NCBI GenBank assembly: GCA_029243605.1
Contig: JAQWRT010000033.1
Span: 1-64,000, forward strand
Reading direction: 5' to 3'
Length of the DNA: 64,000 bases
Source of the DNA: Myxococcota bacterium
Lineage (GTDB): Bacteria > Myxococcota_A > UBA9160 > UBA4427
The notes below the pieces were generated by a model, which searched no databases, was not told the origin of the DNA, and saw nothing but the letters and a program-made list of their open reading frames with translations. The position numbers and the translations under genes are program-made. This document shows positions 1 through 8,292 of this stretch, piece after piece. Numbering within the stretch: the first letter of the stretch is position 1; every line of letters starts with the position of its first letter.

Positions 1-2
1 CC

Positions 3-815
3 CCGAGACTGATCATCGGCTCTGTCCCTTACGCGATGCATGCCGACAACGCTGCTTCTGCCCAGACGGCAGCGGATGGTGCGCAGGCTACGGCCGATGC
101 GAATACTGCAGGGATCGCAGCCAACGCCACCGCGATCGCGACGAACGCCACAGCGATTGCCGACGAGGCCGCAGCCAGGACCGCTGCTGATGCGATTCAC
201 GACGCCGATATTGTAGGCAACGCCACCGCGCTCGCGGCACTCGAGGCCCGGATTGCTGCGCTAGAGTCCCCCCCCTGCGTCACCCGCTTCTGCGCCTGCT
301 CGGATGGGGTGACGGTCGAGGACACCGCGACTGGGCTGCTGTGGGAGCGGAAGACGACCACGGGTGACGTGCACGACGTAACCAATACCTACACCTGGTC
401 GAGCACGGGGTCGGCCCCAGACGGCACGGCGTACACCGTCTTCCTGCCGGGCCTGAATGGGGCCAGCTTTGCCGGTCATGCGGACTGGCGTCTGCCTTTC
501 ATTTCGGAACTGCAGAGCATTCTGGTGGGTCTGGGTGTGGAAACAGTTGCGGACGCGGACCCCCCCGATCCCAACTCGGGGCTGAATGAGACGGGTCAGT
601 CGACGACTTGCCAGGTGTTTCCTTGCATCGACTACCAGTTTGCCGCGCTCGGCGGTCCCACGGCGGCGTCGAGTTATTGGTCGGCGTCGAATTCCGCCAC
701 CAGTCCCTTCTTCGCGTGGGGCGCGGGCTTCAGCGATGGCTTCGTGGGCCACTTCGGCCTCAAGGAGGGCGACAGCTTCGTTCGTGCCGTTCGCGCCGGC
801 TCGTGCAGTTCTTGA
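3..815 (+). CDS. DUF1566 (Lcl C-terminal) domain protein, 5' end outside window
   Basis: The frame is open to the first base of the window (PRLIIGSVPYAMHADN before the tracked ATG at 36), so this is the 3' part of a longer gene. About 75 Ala/Thr/Asn-rich residues follow in a near-heptad pattern (TAIATNATAIADEAAARTAAD), like the repetitive stalk of surface or tail-fibre-type proteins. The C-terminal half has the DUF1566 pattern: an early TGLLWERK motif, DWRLPFISELQSIL in the middle, and YWSASNS plus FVRAVRAG near the end. Two Cys-rich spots (CVTRFCAC, TTCQVFPC) suggest an extracytoplasmic, disulfide-bearing domain. DUF1566 is found in secreted or fimbrial-type bacterial proteins; the exact role is unknown. 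The next identifiable element, repeat copy A, starts 33 bp after the stop. Confidence 0.75.
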   Translation, partial: PRLIIGSVPYAMHADNAASAQTAADGAQATADANTAGIAANATAIATNATAIADEAAARTAADAIHDADIVGNATALAALEARIAALESPPCVTRFCACSDGVTVEDTATGLLWERKTTTGDVHDVTNTYTWSSTGSAPDGTAYTVFLPGLNGASFAGHADWRLPFISELQSILVGLGVETVADADPPDPNSGLNETGQSTTCQVFPCIDYQFAALGGPTAASSYWSASNSATSPFFAWGAGFSDGFVGHFGLKEGDSFVRAVRAGSCSS

Positions 816-1343
816 CCCGCCACGGGGCTCCCCATAGGAGTTCGAAGTAACGCCCATACTCGGACGTTGTGCCAAAAGCGAGCCTGAATGTCCTATCCCC
901 TGTAGCCGGGCTCCTTGTATGCTTGATCGGCCCCAGCACATGGGAGCCTGGGGCGACCCGAGCACCATCGCCTGCTTCGGCCGAAACAACGGGTGCAACT
1001 TCACGGGGCGTTGCGCGCCAGGTGTGGGAGGCCACCACTCTTCCTCAAGCGGTGGCGAGACAGTGCCTTTGCGACGAGTGGGTCATTCGCTGGCTGGCTC
1101 AGCCTCGAAGAGACAAAGATTCTGCCCGAATGCATACGGCTCCCCCAAGAAAGGGGACCCTGCAAAAGGGTTTTCCCCTTCGCTCTTGGTCCCCCGCCCG
1201 AGAAAATCTCGATTTTCTCGTTTGGTTCCCCTGTTCTTACGGACACACTCCGCTCACTTTTCTTATGGTAGCCATGACAAAAGGGGTTTCTCCTCGCGAC
1301 CCGAGACTGGGAGCGATCGAAAGCCACCGGAAGGAGACATGAA
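816..1343. other. gene-poor spacer with one repeat copy
   Basis: About 530 bases without a convincing gene. ORFs in several frames run through it, but none has family motifs, a good ribosome site or consistent codon use. Its recognisable contents are repeat copy A near its left end and the AAGGAG ribosome site of the next gene at its right end. Confidence 0.5.
849..900 (+). repeat. dispersed ~50-bp repeat, copy A
   Basis: The first 25 bases (aacgcccatactcggacg and on through ttgtgcc) are identical to copy C at 5328. The second half (ctgaatgtcctatcccc) matches copies B and C with a few changes. It starts 33 bp after the DUF1566 gene ends. It lies in the same orientation as copy C and opposite to copy B. 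Confidence 0.75.
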
Positions 1344-2747
1344 ATGGCTTTGCTCTATGAGCGTTCCAGCCCTCTTCTTCGTGCCGCCCTCGCTACGAAC
1401 CGGCTCTGCGTGACCGCCCTGTTGGCGCTTAGTCTCATGCCCGCCCGGGCGCCGGCCCAGCTCTTCATGCTCGACGACACTTCGGCCGACCCGCTCGTCA
1501 CCCCCCTGATCTGCCCTGTCGGTTTTCCGTTGCCCTGTCCTCCTCTCGTGGCCTTCGGGCTGGGTGCGGAGGACCCGCTGGGATTTCTTGGCCCCCAACC
1601 TGCGCGGGGTCCGTCGCCCACCCTGGGCCGAATCAAAGGCCTTCTGGCTGGAGACGGTGACGTCTTGGCTCCCCCCGCGCCGCCCGCCACGGGTCCGATC
1701 GTTCAGAACGCACCTCCGCGACTGGCGGCCTTCACCCCGGCTCTTTCGTTCATCGCGTCGCTTTCCACGAATACCTATGATTTTGGCCTGGACTTGCGCA
1801 TCGCCTTCAGCGTGGATCGCGAGACCAGGGCACGAGACTGGCCGGCAAGCGCCGTTTCCGTGGAGGCGGCGGCCCACCAAGCTGCAGGGGATATCTTTAC
1901 TTCCAACCTTGTCTTCACAGCGCCGCAGACGTACATCGGCACTTTGTCTGGCTCTGGGTATGTGGGTGACCTCGGGGCAGGCCGGCCGGGTCCTCGCGGG
2001 ATCAACCGGCTCTTCAGGGATGAATCGCTCCTCGGGCTTCGAGCCGGGTCGGATGCCCTGATAGGCCCGGGCACTCCCGCCCCGCCCCATTCACCGGGAA
2101 GCCACGACAACGTCGACGCCCTGGAGGCGAACGAGTTCGCCTCCCCCCTCACGCCAGGCGTCTCGCCTTGGGTTCGCTCAGGCTATTTCACCCTTTACCC
2201 CTATATGGCCATGCGCTTCGGGCTTCCCTGGAGCAACATCTACGCGATTCGGGCGGGCGGCGTTTTCGCATGCCTTCCTGCCTTCGCGGTGCATACCCAG
2301 ATGGGGCTTTCGGACTTGGACATCATCGACGGCTTGGTGGTCTACGACGAGACTCCCCCCGGACTCCCCGAAAGCGTTGGCTGTAGCGCTGTGAGCGCCG
2401 AGCCCGGGGTCGACGCGGTGCTCTTCAGCCTTGCACCCGGCTCGGCTAGCCTGAATCATCCGCAAATGAAGCCGGGCGACGTGTTCTTCAGTGACTTCAG
2501 CGGGGCCTTCGCCACCTACGCGAGCGTTGACGAACTGGGGCTGGACGAAGGTTCGATCGCCGGGGGGGACAACATGGACGCACTGGAAGTCCTCTGCGCG
2601 GCGGATATCGACGGGGACGGCTTCGTGGGCTTTGACGACTACTTTAGAGTGTATACGACCTTGGCCGATATCACCGGGGACGGGCTCCACAATTTCCAGG
2701 ATCTCACTTTAGCGCTCGATTCCTGGGCGTTAGGTTGCGCAGACTAG
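1344..2747 (+). CDS. secreted protein with C-terminal dockerin-like Ca-binding repeats
   Basis: A 467-residue protein with an N-terminal Sec signal (hydrophobic VTALLALSLMPARAPAQ, probable cleavage after APA). AAGGAG lies 7 nt before the ATG, which fixes the start. The central ~350 residues match no family I recognise but are rich in Gly, Pro and aromatic residues, as in extracellular beta proteins. The last ~50 residues hold two dockerin/EF-hand-like loops, DIDGDGFVGFDDY and DITGDGLHNFQDL, ending in WALGC. Duplicated D-x-D-G-D-G loops of this kind close many secreted proteins of soil and marine bacteria outside true cellulosomes. They probably bind calcium. No cohesin partner is encoded in the window. 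Repeat copies A and B flank the segment it sits in. Confidence 0.7.
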   Translation: MALLYERSSPLLRAALATNRLCVTALLALSLMPARAPAQLFMLDDTSADPLVTPLICPVGFPLPCPPLVAFGLGAEDPLGFLGPQPARGPSPTLGRIKGLLAGDGDVLAPPAPPATGPIVQNAPPRLAAFTPALSFIASLSTNTYDFGLDLRIAFSVDRETRARDWPASAVSVEAAAHQAAGDIFTSNLVFTAPQTYIGTLSGSGYVGDLGAGRPGPRGINRLFRDESLLGLRAGSDALIGPGTPAPPHSPGSHDNVDALEANEFASPLTPGVSPWVRSGYFTLYPYMAMRFGLPWSNIYAIRAGGVFACLPAFAVHTQMGLSDLDIIDGLVVYDETPPGLPESVGCSAVSAEPGVDAVLFSLAPGSASLNHPQMKPGDVFFSDFSGAFATYASVDELGLDEGSIAGGDNMDALEVLCAADIDGDGFVGFDDYFRVYTTLADITGDGLHNFQDLTLALDSWALGCAD

Positions 2748-2863
2748 CCGCGTAGAGGACAAGGTCGGTGTGTGTCCTGGTCAGTAGAAGCTGGGTTCGG
2801 GGCAGGGACCGTATACGGCCGTCTACTGACGTCGAAGTTCGTAGAGCCCGTTGGCGTTCTCGA

Positions 2864-3121
2864 TCAACGGGGAGCATCGTCGAAGTCCGAGTCGACCTGC
2901 GGATACACAGCGAAGAAATCGCCTCGTGCGGCGAGCGCGTCGACGAAACGCCGCGCCCCAGGATGTCCAGGGCGCGCTAGCCACGCCGCGACTTCGAGCT
3001 GCGAGGCCGCATAACTGAGCGCCACTTCTCCCCTGTGAAAATCTCGCACCGTGATGAGCTCCGAGACCGGTGGCAGGGGCACGCCCTCACGTATCACCCG
3101 TGTGTACACCGTCAACAGATG
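2864..3121 (-). pseudogene. possible remnant of a peptidase-MA-like protein
   Basis: The minus frame reads GVPLPPVSELITV, then EVALSYAASQLEVAAWL, then a Gly/Arg-rich helix. This resembles the segment after the HExxH helix in peptidase-MA-like proteins (an AYaqS-type helix after an LP-x-L turn). No HExxH or upstream domain is present, and the reading becomes featureless upstream of about 3121. I read it as a C-terminal scrap of a larger gene in a decaying region. It could also be a chance ORF, so confidence is low. Confidence 0.25.
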
Positions 3122-3263
3122 GCGGAGGTCCGTCGGCGGACTTGCTTTATTTTTCCTATACGCGTCTGGGCTATCATTCGTTCTTCCATGGCCTGAGTGA
3201 GTCGCCGCCCGGCCATCCTCGCGAACCTCTACACGGGGCGCCCCCAGCCTCGAAAGGTGCCTC

Positions 3264-4014
3264 ATGCTGTTCGACAAAGCCTTCGTCGAAGCCGTCGGGG
3301 AGATTTACGACCCGCGGATGGGCACCGAGCACGTCGCGTGCGCTGCTGTACTCACTGATTCGCGGCGCGCGCCCCCGCCGAGTGCTGGAAGTCGGTATGG
3401 GCTACACGTCCTGCTTCATTCTCAAGACGCTCGCTGACAACGTGGCCGACTTCGACCGCGAGCGGGCCGCCGTGGTCGAGGCCGTCAAAGGCAACCCAGT
3501 TGGGAATCGGCCTGAAGTCGAGGGGCTGCCGTTTGTGGAGTTCGACCACTACCGCACGCCCTACCGGCCCGCCCTGCACGCCATCGACGCTCTGGTCCAT
3601 CCCCACAGCGGCGCCGCCAAGGTCATGGAGGCGGCCCGAGGACTCGGGATCGACGAGTATCTGCGTTTCCACCAGGCGGACTTTCGCGGTTGCTCTCAGC
3701 GCTTGGAAGACGAGGACCTGCCGCTGGACTTCATCTGGCTCGATGCGGGCGGCTATGCGTCCTACACGGCCTTTGCGGCCGAGTATTGAGACCTACTGAA
3801 TCCCGACGGCGGCTTGTGGCTCATCCACTCGACGCTGACCAACCTCGAGGCCATCGCGTTAGTGCGCGAGCTCAAGCTTCGGCAGGCGACGAACGAGTTC
3901 CACGACTTTGAGCTGGTGAGCGTCTTGGAGCCGCACAAGGTGGCTCAGAACAGCTTCACGCTCATTCGAAAGACGAGCGGCTACGCCGAGCGCCTGTACA
4001 CAATGAAACCCTGA
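3264..4014 (+). pseudogene. class I SAM methyltransferase, inactivated by frameshift and in-frame TGA
   Basis: The gene opens at ATG 3264 (MLFDKAFVEAVGEIYDPRMG) in frame 3 and continues in frame 1 from about 3340 (ALLYSLIRGARPRRVLEVGMGYTS). Removing one T in gtcgcgtgcgctg would rejoin the frames. The glycine-rich SAM motif I (VLEVGMGYTS) and an acidic DFIWLDAGG motif are visible. At 3787 the frame meets TGA in EY-stop-DLLNPDGG; an aromatic residue there, probably Trp (TGG), would restore the usual motif. Beyond it, GLWLIHSTLTNLEA to the stop at 4014 keeps the fold's C-terminus. Two independent lesions make this a recent pseudogene, although sequencing error could explain either one alone. It lies between repeat copies A and B. 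Confidence 0.8.
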
Positions 4015-4050
4015 CTCGATACTGGCGGTGCTTATCGTCAGCGCAACCCA

Positions 4051-4101
4051 GGGGATAGGACATTCAAGCTGGGTTCAGGCAAAACGTCCGAGTCCGCCTG
4101 C
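4051..4101 (-). repeat. dispersed ~50-bp repeat, copy B (inverted)
   Basis: Read on the minus strand this gives actcggacgttttgcctga then acccagcttgaatgtcctatcccc, the same element as copies A and C in opposite orientation. It starts 36 bp after the methyltransferase pseudogene and ends about 95 bp before the nitroreductase remnant. Confidence 0.75.
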
Positions 4102-4195
4102 GGCACCCGCCGGGACCTGCCATAGCATCGCTACCCGGACATCACCCCAAAACCCCGCTTAAACTTCATATCCGCTGCAAAGATAAAAGATTTGG

Positions 4196-4567
4196 GGCAC
4201 GGGTGCCGCCAATCTGGAGCGCGTACCGTGGTTCGTGATCCCGTGCATCGAGAGTCCGATGGGGCGAGCAGGTGGCAAGACCGGGGTCTACGTTCATGCC
4301 AACACGTGGGCTTCGATTTACCCAGCGGTGTGGAGCTTCATGCTCGCTCTTCGAGAGCGAGGGCTCGCCACGTGTCTGACCACGAATTATCTCGCGTACG
4401 AGCGCGAGGTCGCCGACCTGCTCGGAATCCCCTTCGACACGATCAATCAAGCCTGCTTGCTGCCCGTGGCCCATGCGCAGGGAACCGACTTCCGGCGCGC
4501 AGCGCGCAAGCCAGTGGAATCGGTCGTTCACCTGAAGAGGTGGGGAACCCGCCTGGGGTCGGGGTGA
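4196..4567 (+). pseudogene. nitroreductase family protein, 5'-truncated remnant
   Basis: The frame enters mid-domain at TGAANLERVPWFVIPCIE and continues with an AVWSFMLALRERGLATC helix, YEREVADLLGIP, and TDFRRAARKPVESVVH to a stop. These are the C-terminal half of an FMN-dependent nitroreductase (the VIPCIE strand, the AxWSFMLAxRxxGLGT helix, the LLGIP turn). The FMN-binding N-terminal half is missing and no start codon with a ribosome site precedes the domain. The tracked ATG at 4235 lies inside the conserved fold. It is best read as a broken gene fragment lying between repeat copies B and C. Confidence 0.7.
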
Positions 4568-4669
4568 ATCCGATGCGTTTTCGAGAACCCTGAGTACGAG
4601 GAGGGGGGGGTGAGCCTCCAAAGAGCGATCTCCCCAGCGCGGGCACCCGCGGTGAGTTATCTCAGCCGC

Positions 4670-5209
4670 TCACTCACCGGACCGCTGGGGCCGGAGGAAG
4701 ATGATCGTCAATAGAATGATCGCGGCCTGGATGACCGTGAACAGCAGACCCGCGAGACACACCCACTCCCTCCCGGGCAACCCGATCGCCAGGAAGTTGA
4801 ATATCTGTGCGACGAAACTCGTCGCTAGGATGCCGTGCACCACGATCGACTGCACCCGAAACAGTCGAGTGCGTCCAAGGTAGGCGGCCTTCTCGGGAGA
4901 ATCCATTTGAGAGTAAAGGAGCGCCCAGATGATGATGATCTGAGTTCCCATGAAAACGTAGGCGAAGCTCCAAGTTCTCCACAGTGAGGCGCCGGTCTGC
5001 CCGAGTGATACGAGCACGTGCGGGAGAATTCCTCCCATGATCGAAGCAACTGCCAGTGACAAGAGCAGAAACAAGCGAATACGGTCTTCCGGCACCAGAT
5101 CCTCGGGCCCCCGCGCCAGAGCGAAAGCGATCGCGCCGAAGCCCAGAAGAGCTCCTGCGATCTCTGCAAGGGTCTCGAACGCTGACGAGATCGGTTCCAA
5201 TCGATCCAC
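4670..5209 (-). CDS. small integral membrane protein, unknown family
   Basis: A 179-residue protein with about five hydrophobic segments: IAGALLGFGAIAFALA, LFLLLSLAVASIMGGIL, a FAYVFMGTQIIIIWALL segment, IVVHGILATSFVAQIFNFLAIGL and LAGLLFTVIQAAIILLTIIFL. The N-terminus carries an acidic amphipathic stretch, and charged loops (RGPEDLVPEDR, QMDSPEKAAYLGRTR) lie between segments. I recognise no family and see no catalytic motif. It stands alone on the minus strand between repeat copies B and C. Its membrane topology is clear but its function is unknown. Confidence 0.65.
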   Translation of the reverse strand: MDRLEPISSAFETLAEIAGALLGFGAIAFALARGPEDLVPEDRIRLFLLLSLAVASIMGGILPHVLVSLGQTGASLWRTWSFAYVFMGTQIIIIWALLYSQMDSPEKAAYLGRTRLFRVQSIVVHGILATSFVAQIFNFLAIGLPGREWVCLAGLLFTVIQAAIILLTIIFLRPQRSGE

Positions 5210-5327
5210 TCCGGTGACGGCGGCTCAGCCGCACGGACAGCACGGAGTGACCGCGCAAAGACTGTGAGCTGTTCGCCGCGACAGTGTTAGCACGGCCCGC
5301 GACAGGGCTCCTCTAGGGATTTAACAG

Positions 5328-5380
5328 AACGCCCATACTCGGACGTTGTGCCAGAACCCAGCTTGTATGTCCTATCCCTT
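5328..5380 (+). repeat. dispersed ~50-bp repeat, copy C
   Basis: It shares an exact 25-bp block with copy A and has acccagcttgtatgtcctatccc in its second half, matching copy B. It ends about 45 bp before the stop codon of the next (minus-strand) gene, at the right boundary of the decaying region. Confidence 0.75.
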
Positions 5381-5425
5381 ATGGCTTGCTAGGAGGCGCT
5401 CGCTCCGCTGAGTGTTCGGGTCGCC

Positions 5426-6229
5426 CTACTGCAGCATCCCAAGCGACGGCGCTTCCTCCCTCACCGGGCTCCCGCATGCCCGAGACTGCCCATGACGCCG
5501 ACGGCCTAGCGCCCGCCGCCGCAGGCTCGCCAGCCCGCACAGCGCCGCCCCGAGCAACACCCCCGTCCCCGGCTCGGGCACGGCGAGAAAATCCGCGCTT
5601 CCCGGTGTCGGCTCCCCGAGGACATGAAAGTCCATCGCGTTATCACCCGTGTCCACGTCGGCAAACCAGCGCGCCACGCTCGAGCCCCCGGGCGGATCCG
5701 AAGCCGGGTTGCCCTCCCCTGCAAAAAAATGCGCCGACGTAAAGCTCCCGTAGCCCACGGCATCGACAACGCCGAACTCATCGCGGAGGACGATGGAATC
5801 CGGGCCGTTCTGAAAATCGAAATTGGCGACCAGGTCGGCCCCGGGCACGAACACGCTGCCGCCCCCGGTGCGATCGGCGAGAACGAAGAGCCCCGATGCG
5901 GGGATCGAACCCGACAGCATGATCACGGGCCCCACCCCCCCATCAAAACCGTTGACCCCTTCGACCTGCCAGCCGTCGAGAAGCGTGCCCGGAGGCCCCG
6001 CGAGTTCGACGAAGACGTGGCCGTCATCGCTGCCCTCGGCATCGTAGAAGATTTCGGAAATCATCACCGTGGCCAAGGCGCCGGGGGCCCACCCCAGTGC
6101 CGCGGCCAGCATCACCAGGGCCGCCCACGGGCCGCGACCTCTTCGGCTCTTTCTTCGTGCGTCTATTCGTCCATCAGTCCTTGACTCCATTCGCATACTT
6201 CTCCGCACACCGCGCTCTTGGATCTTCAT
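5426..6229 (-). CDS. secreted lamin-tail-domain protein with PEP-CTERM anchor
   Basis: A 267-residue protein. After a long basic N-region comes a hydrophobic signal (WAALVMLAAALGWAPGALA). It is followed by a lamin-tail (LTD) domain recognisable from VMISEIFYDAEGSD, FVELAGPPGTLLDGW, the GLFVLADR strand and DSIVLRDEFGVVDAVGYG. The C-terminus has the PEP-CTERM triad: VPEPGTG, a short hydrophobic helix and an Arg cluster. PEP-CTERM proteins are processed by exosortase and sent to the envelope or matrix. Unusually, about 24 residues follow the Arg cluster, where the motif normally ends the protein, and the stop lies only ~45 bp from repeat copy C. Its start overlaps the upstream propeller gene by ATGA, so the two are co-translated. 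Confidence 0.75.
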   Translation of the reverse strand: MKIQERGVRRSMRMESRTDGRIDARRKSRRGRGPWAALVMLAAALGWAPGALATVMISEIFYDAEGSDDGHVFVELAGPPGTLLDGWQVEGVNGFDGGVGPVIMLSGSIPASGLFVLADRTGGGSVFVPGADLVANFDFQNGPDSIVLRDEFGVVDAVGYGSFTSAHFFAGEGNPASDPPGGSSVARWFADVDTGDNAMDFHVLGEPTPGSADFLAVPEPGTGVLLGAALCGLASLRRRALGRRRHGQSRACGSPVREEAPSLGMLQ

Positions 6230-8046
6230 GATCTGTCCTCATTTCCAGGGGTCGGGACCGTGTTCAGTAAGGGCGAGCAGCCCGCCGATGAATCGGCCTC
6301 GGCGCCCGATTCGGCACGGAGGGCGGCGCTAAACCAGCCCCCGGTCCAGGCGTCGAGGCCCGCGGCGAGTTCCTCGGCGCGCAGGCGCAAGAGCTCCGCT
6401 TCCGGGGTCTGCTTGTCGGGCTGAGAATCCAGGGCCAGCAAGGCCCGCCGCCGGTCGAAATAGAGTTGAGTGAGTTCATCGAGGACGTTGTCCCGCAAGC
6501 TGATGACTTGGCGCGCCTCCCGGGAGAGTTCCGGGGCGTCGGCGGGATAGGCGAGATCGCCTAGGTCCCAGGCCAGGGTAATCGAGGCATCGAAGCCGCC
6601 GGAACGATCGTCGGATCGGTCGAGAAGGTCGTGGAGTTCGCCGTAGGTGAACGACTGGTCCCAGCCGCGCTCGCGGTCATGATCCGCGCCGCCCCCGGCG
6701 CGCAGGGCCAAGGCGGGCCACCAAGCCCGGCGGCCGAGGCCAGCGCGCAGGCTGCGAAAATAATCGGGGCCAAGCCCGGATCGGCGCAGGGCCTCGGCAC
6801 GAACCCGGGCCAGACTCGGTGCGGCGGGGAGGCAGCCCCGGCTAACCAGGCTCTCTTTGCCCAGCGGCGGAGCCATCGCTGTCCCCGGAACCGAGGGATG
6901 GCCGCGATAGAGCCCCCCCGGACCGGCGGCGAGGACAAAAGCCTGGCCGCCGACCCTGCCCGGGGCGATTCCCACGATGGGCATGCCGGCCAAGGGCGAG
7001 CCCGCTCTCCGCCACGGCCCGAGAAGCGAGCGCGCCGAAAGAAGCCCGCGGTCGGTGGCAAGCCAGGCCCGGCCGCCGACGCTCGCGGTATTGCCCGAAG
7101 CATCGCCCCCAGCGATCCGCAAGGCGCTCGCCCCGGCGGGCCAAACCGGGTAATCAATCTCCCAGCGCAGGGGGCCAACCCGGCCGGGCAGGGTGCGTGC
7201 CAATGCCCGGGGATAAACGACCACCAACTCGCTGCCGAACAAATCGAGGAAGAGGTCGCTGGGAATGCCTTCGAGGGGGCGGCCCGGAATTCTCACCCGC
7301 CGCCCCGGCGCGGCTTCAAGGCTCTCCCCCGCCCGCGAGAGATCGACCCGCCAGAGCTCCCGGTCGGCGAGCAACCACAGCACCCAGCCCGGGGCGTCGC
7401 CCGCAACGGACCCACCGGCGACGGGCCCCCGGGCCAGGCCCACGGCGTGAAATGAACCCAGGGGAAGGCCGTCGAGGAGGCGGCGCCAACCCCCGCCCCC
7501 GGTCGAGAGAAACGCCCCCCCCGCTCCCACCGCGACGCGAAGCTCGCCGGAAGAGATCACCCGAACGATTCGGCGGGCCGCCTCGCCCGGACCCGGCGAG
7601 CGCTCCTCGAGCCGACCCGCCGGATTCCAATGCCAGAGCCCCTGAAGCGAAGCGATCCAGAGAGCGCCGTCGCCGTCGAAATGCAGATCTCGGATGCCCC
7701 CTACCCGGGCCACCCGGCGCCAGCCCCCCGGACCCACCGAGGGATCGGTCCAAGTTCCAACCAGGGCGCCCTGGGCGTCGGCTACGGCCACCCGCGAACC
7801 CGAGGGATCCACGGTCACAGCGAGCAGGGGGCCCTCGGCGCCGGCCACGCTGACCTTCTGCCAAAGCCAGGCCTCTTCGGTCTCACCCGAACTCTCCCCC
7901 GGGCCGCCACGGCCCAGAGCGAGTGCCCCGGACGGGCCCGGCAAGGCGAGCCCCAGCACAGCCACCAACCCCGCCAACAGCGACAGGACGGCCCGGGCTC
8001 GGCGAGCATCGAAACGGCGTGGATCCCCAGAAAAAAAAGGCGGCAT
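6226..8046 (-). CDS. secreted/anchored beta-propeller-like protein
   Basis: About 606 residues from the ATG at 8046, which has AGGGG just upstream; the track also allows 8091. An N-terminal hydrophobic segment (VLSLLAGLVAVLGLALPGPSGALA) is a signal or anchor. The body has repeated four-strand-like units with a recurring small-residue-W or GLW pattern (LHFDGDGALWIASLQGLWHW, RAWLATDRGLLSA, FVLAAGPGGLYRG), as in WD40-like or photosynthesis-assembly-type propellers. The last ~150 residues are helical (SREARQVISLRDNVLDELTQLYFDRRRALLAL), a probable coiled coil. There is no enzyme motif. It is transcribed with the LTD/PEP-CTERM gene and diverges from cofD, with ~245 bp between the starts. A surface-associated scaffold role is inference only. 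Confidence 0.65.
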   Translation of the reverse strand: MPPFFSGDPRRFDARRARAVLSLLAGLVAVLGLALPGPSGALALGRGGPGESSGETEEAWLWQKVSVAGAEGPLLAVTVDPSGSRVAVADAQGALVGTWTDPSVGPGGWRRVARVGGIRDLHFDGDGALWIASLQGLWHWNPAGRLEERSPGPGEAARRIVRVISSGELRVAVGAGGAFLSTGGGGWRRLLDGLPLGSFHAVGLARGPVAGGSVAGDAPGWVLWLLADRELWRVDLSRAGESLEAAPGRRVRIPGRPLEGIPSDLFLDLFGSELVVVYPRALARTLPGRVGPLRWEIDYPVWPAGASALRIAGGDASGNTASVGGRAWLATDRGLLSARSLLGPWRRAGSPLAGMPIVGIAPGRVGGQAFVLAAGPGGLYRGHPSVPGTAMAPPLGKESLVSRGCLPAAPSLARVRAEALRRSGLGPDYFRSLRAGLGRRAWWPALALRAGGGADHDRERGWDQSFTYGELHDLLDRSDDRSGGFDASITLAWDLGDLAYPADAPELSREARQVISLRDNVLDELTQLYFDRRRALLALDSQPDKQTPEAELLRLRAEELAAGLDAWTGGWFSAALRAESGAEADSSAGCSPLLNTVPTPGNEDRS

Positions 8047-8292
8047 GCGCCCCTGAAAAGCAAGCACCGTGCCCGGCGCCGGGCGCCGCATTCTGGGCCA
8101 GGGCCGCTCGGGAGAAGATTTCGGGCTCCGAGTTCACAGATCGGGCGGGCCCACGGGTCCACAACCCCAACCACGGGACGCTTGACTCCTTGCTCCCACT
8201 CCAGAAAACTCGCCCCCCATGCACCCGCCGCGCCATACCCAGCCCCAGCCCGGATTCCGACCCCGCTCCCGGCCCATTTCGCCGAGGTGGGC

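Noticed and set aside
849-900. Repeat copies as integron attC sites
   Set aside because: AACG/CGTT can pair, but the attC core sites (RYYYAAC/GTTRRRY) and size are not matched, and no integrase is present.
919-1413. 164-codon ORF before the dockerin-like gene
   Set aside because: Basic low-complexity sequence. Its internal ATG at 1339 is too close to the AAGGAG, which fits ATG 1344 of the real gene.
3787-3789. In-frame TGA as a possible selenocysteine codon
   Set aside because: The context (EY-x-DLLNPDGG) calls for an aromatic residue, no SECIS-like hairpin follows, and an upstream frameshift already breaks the gene.
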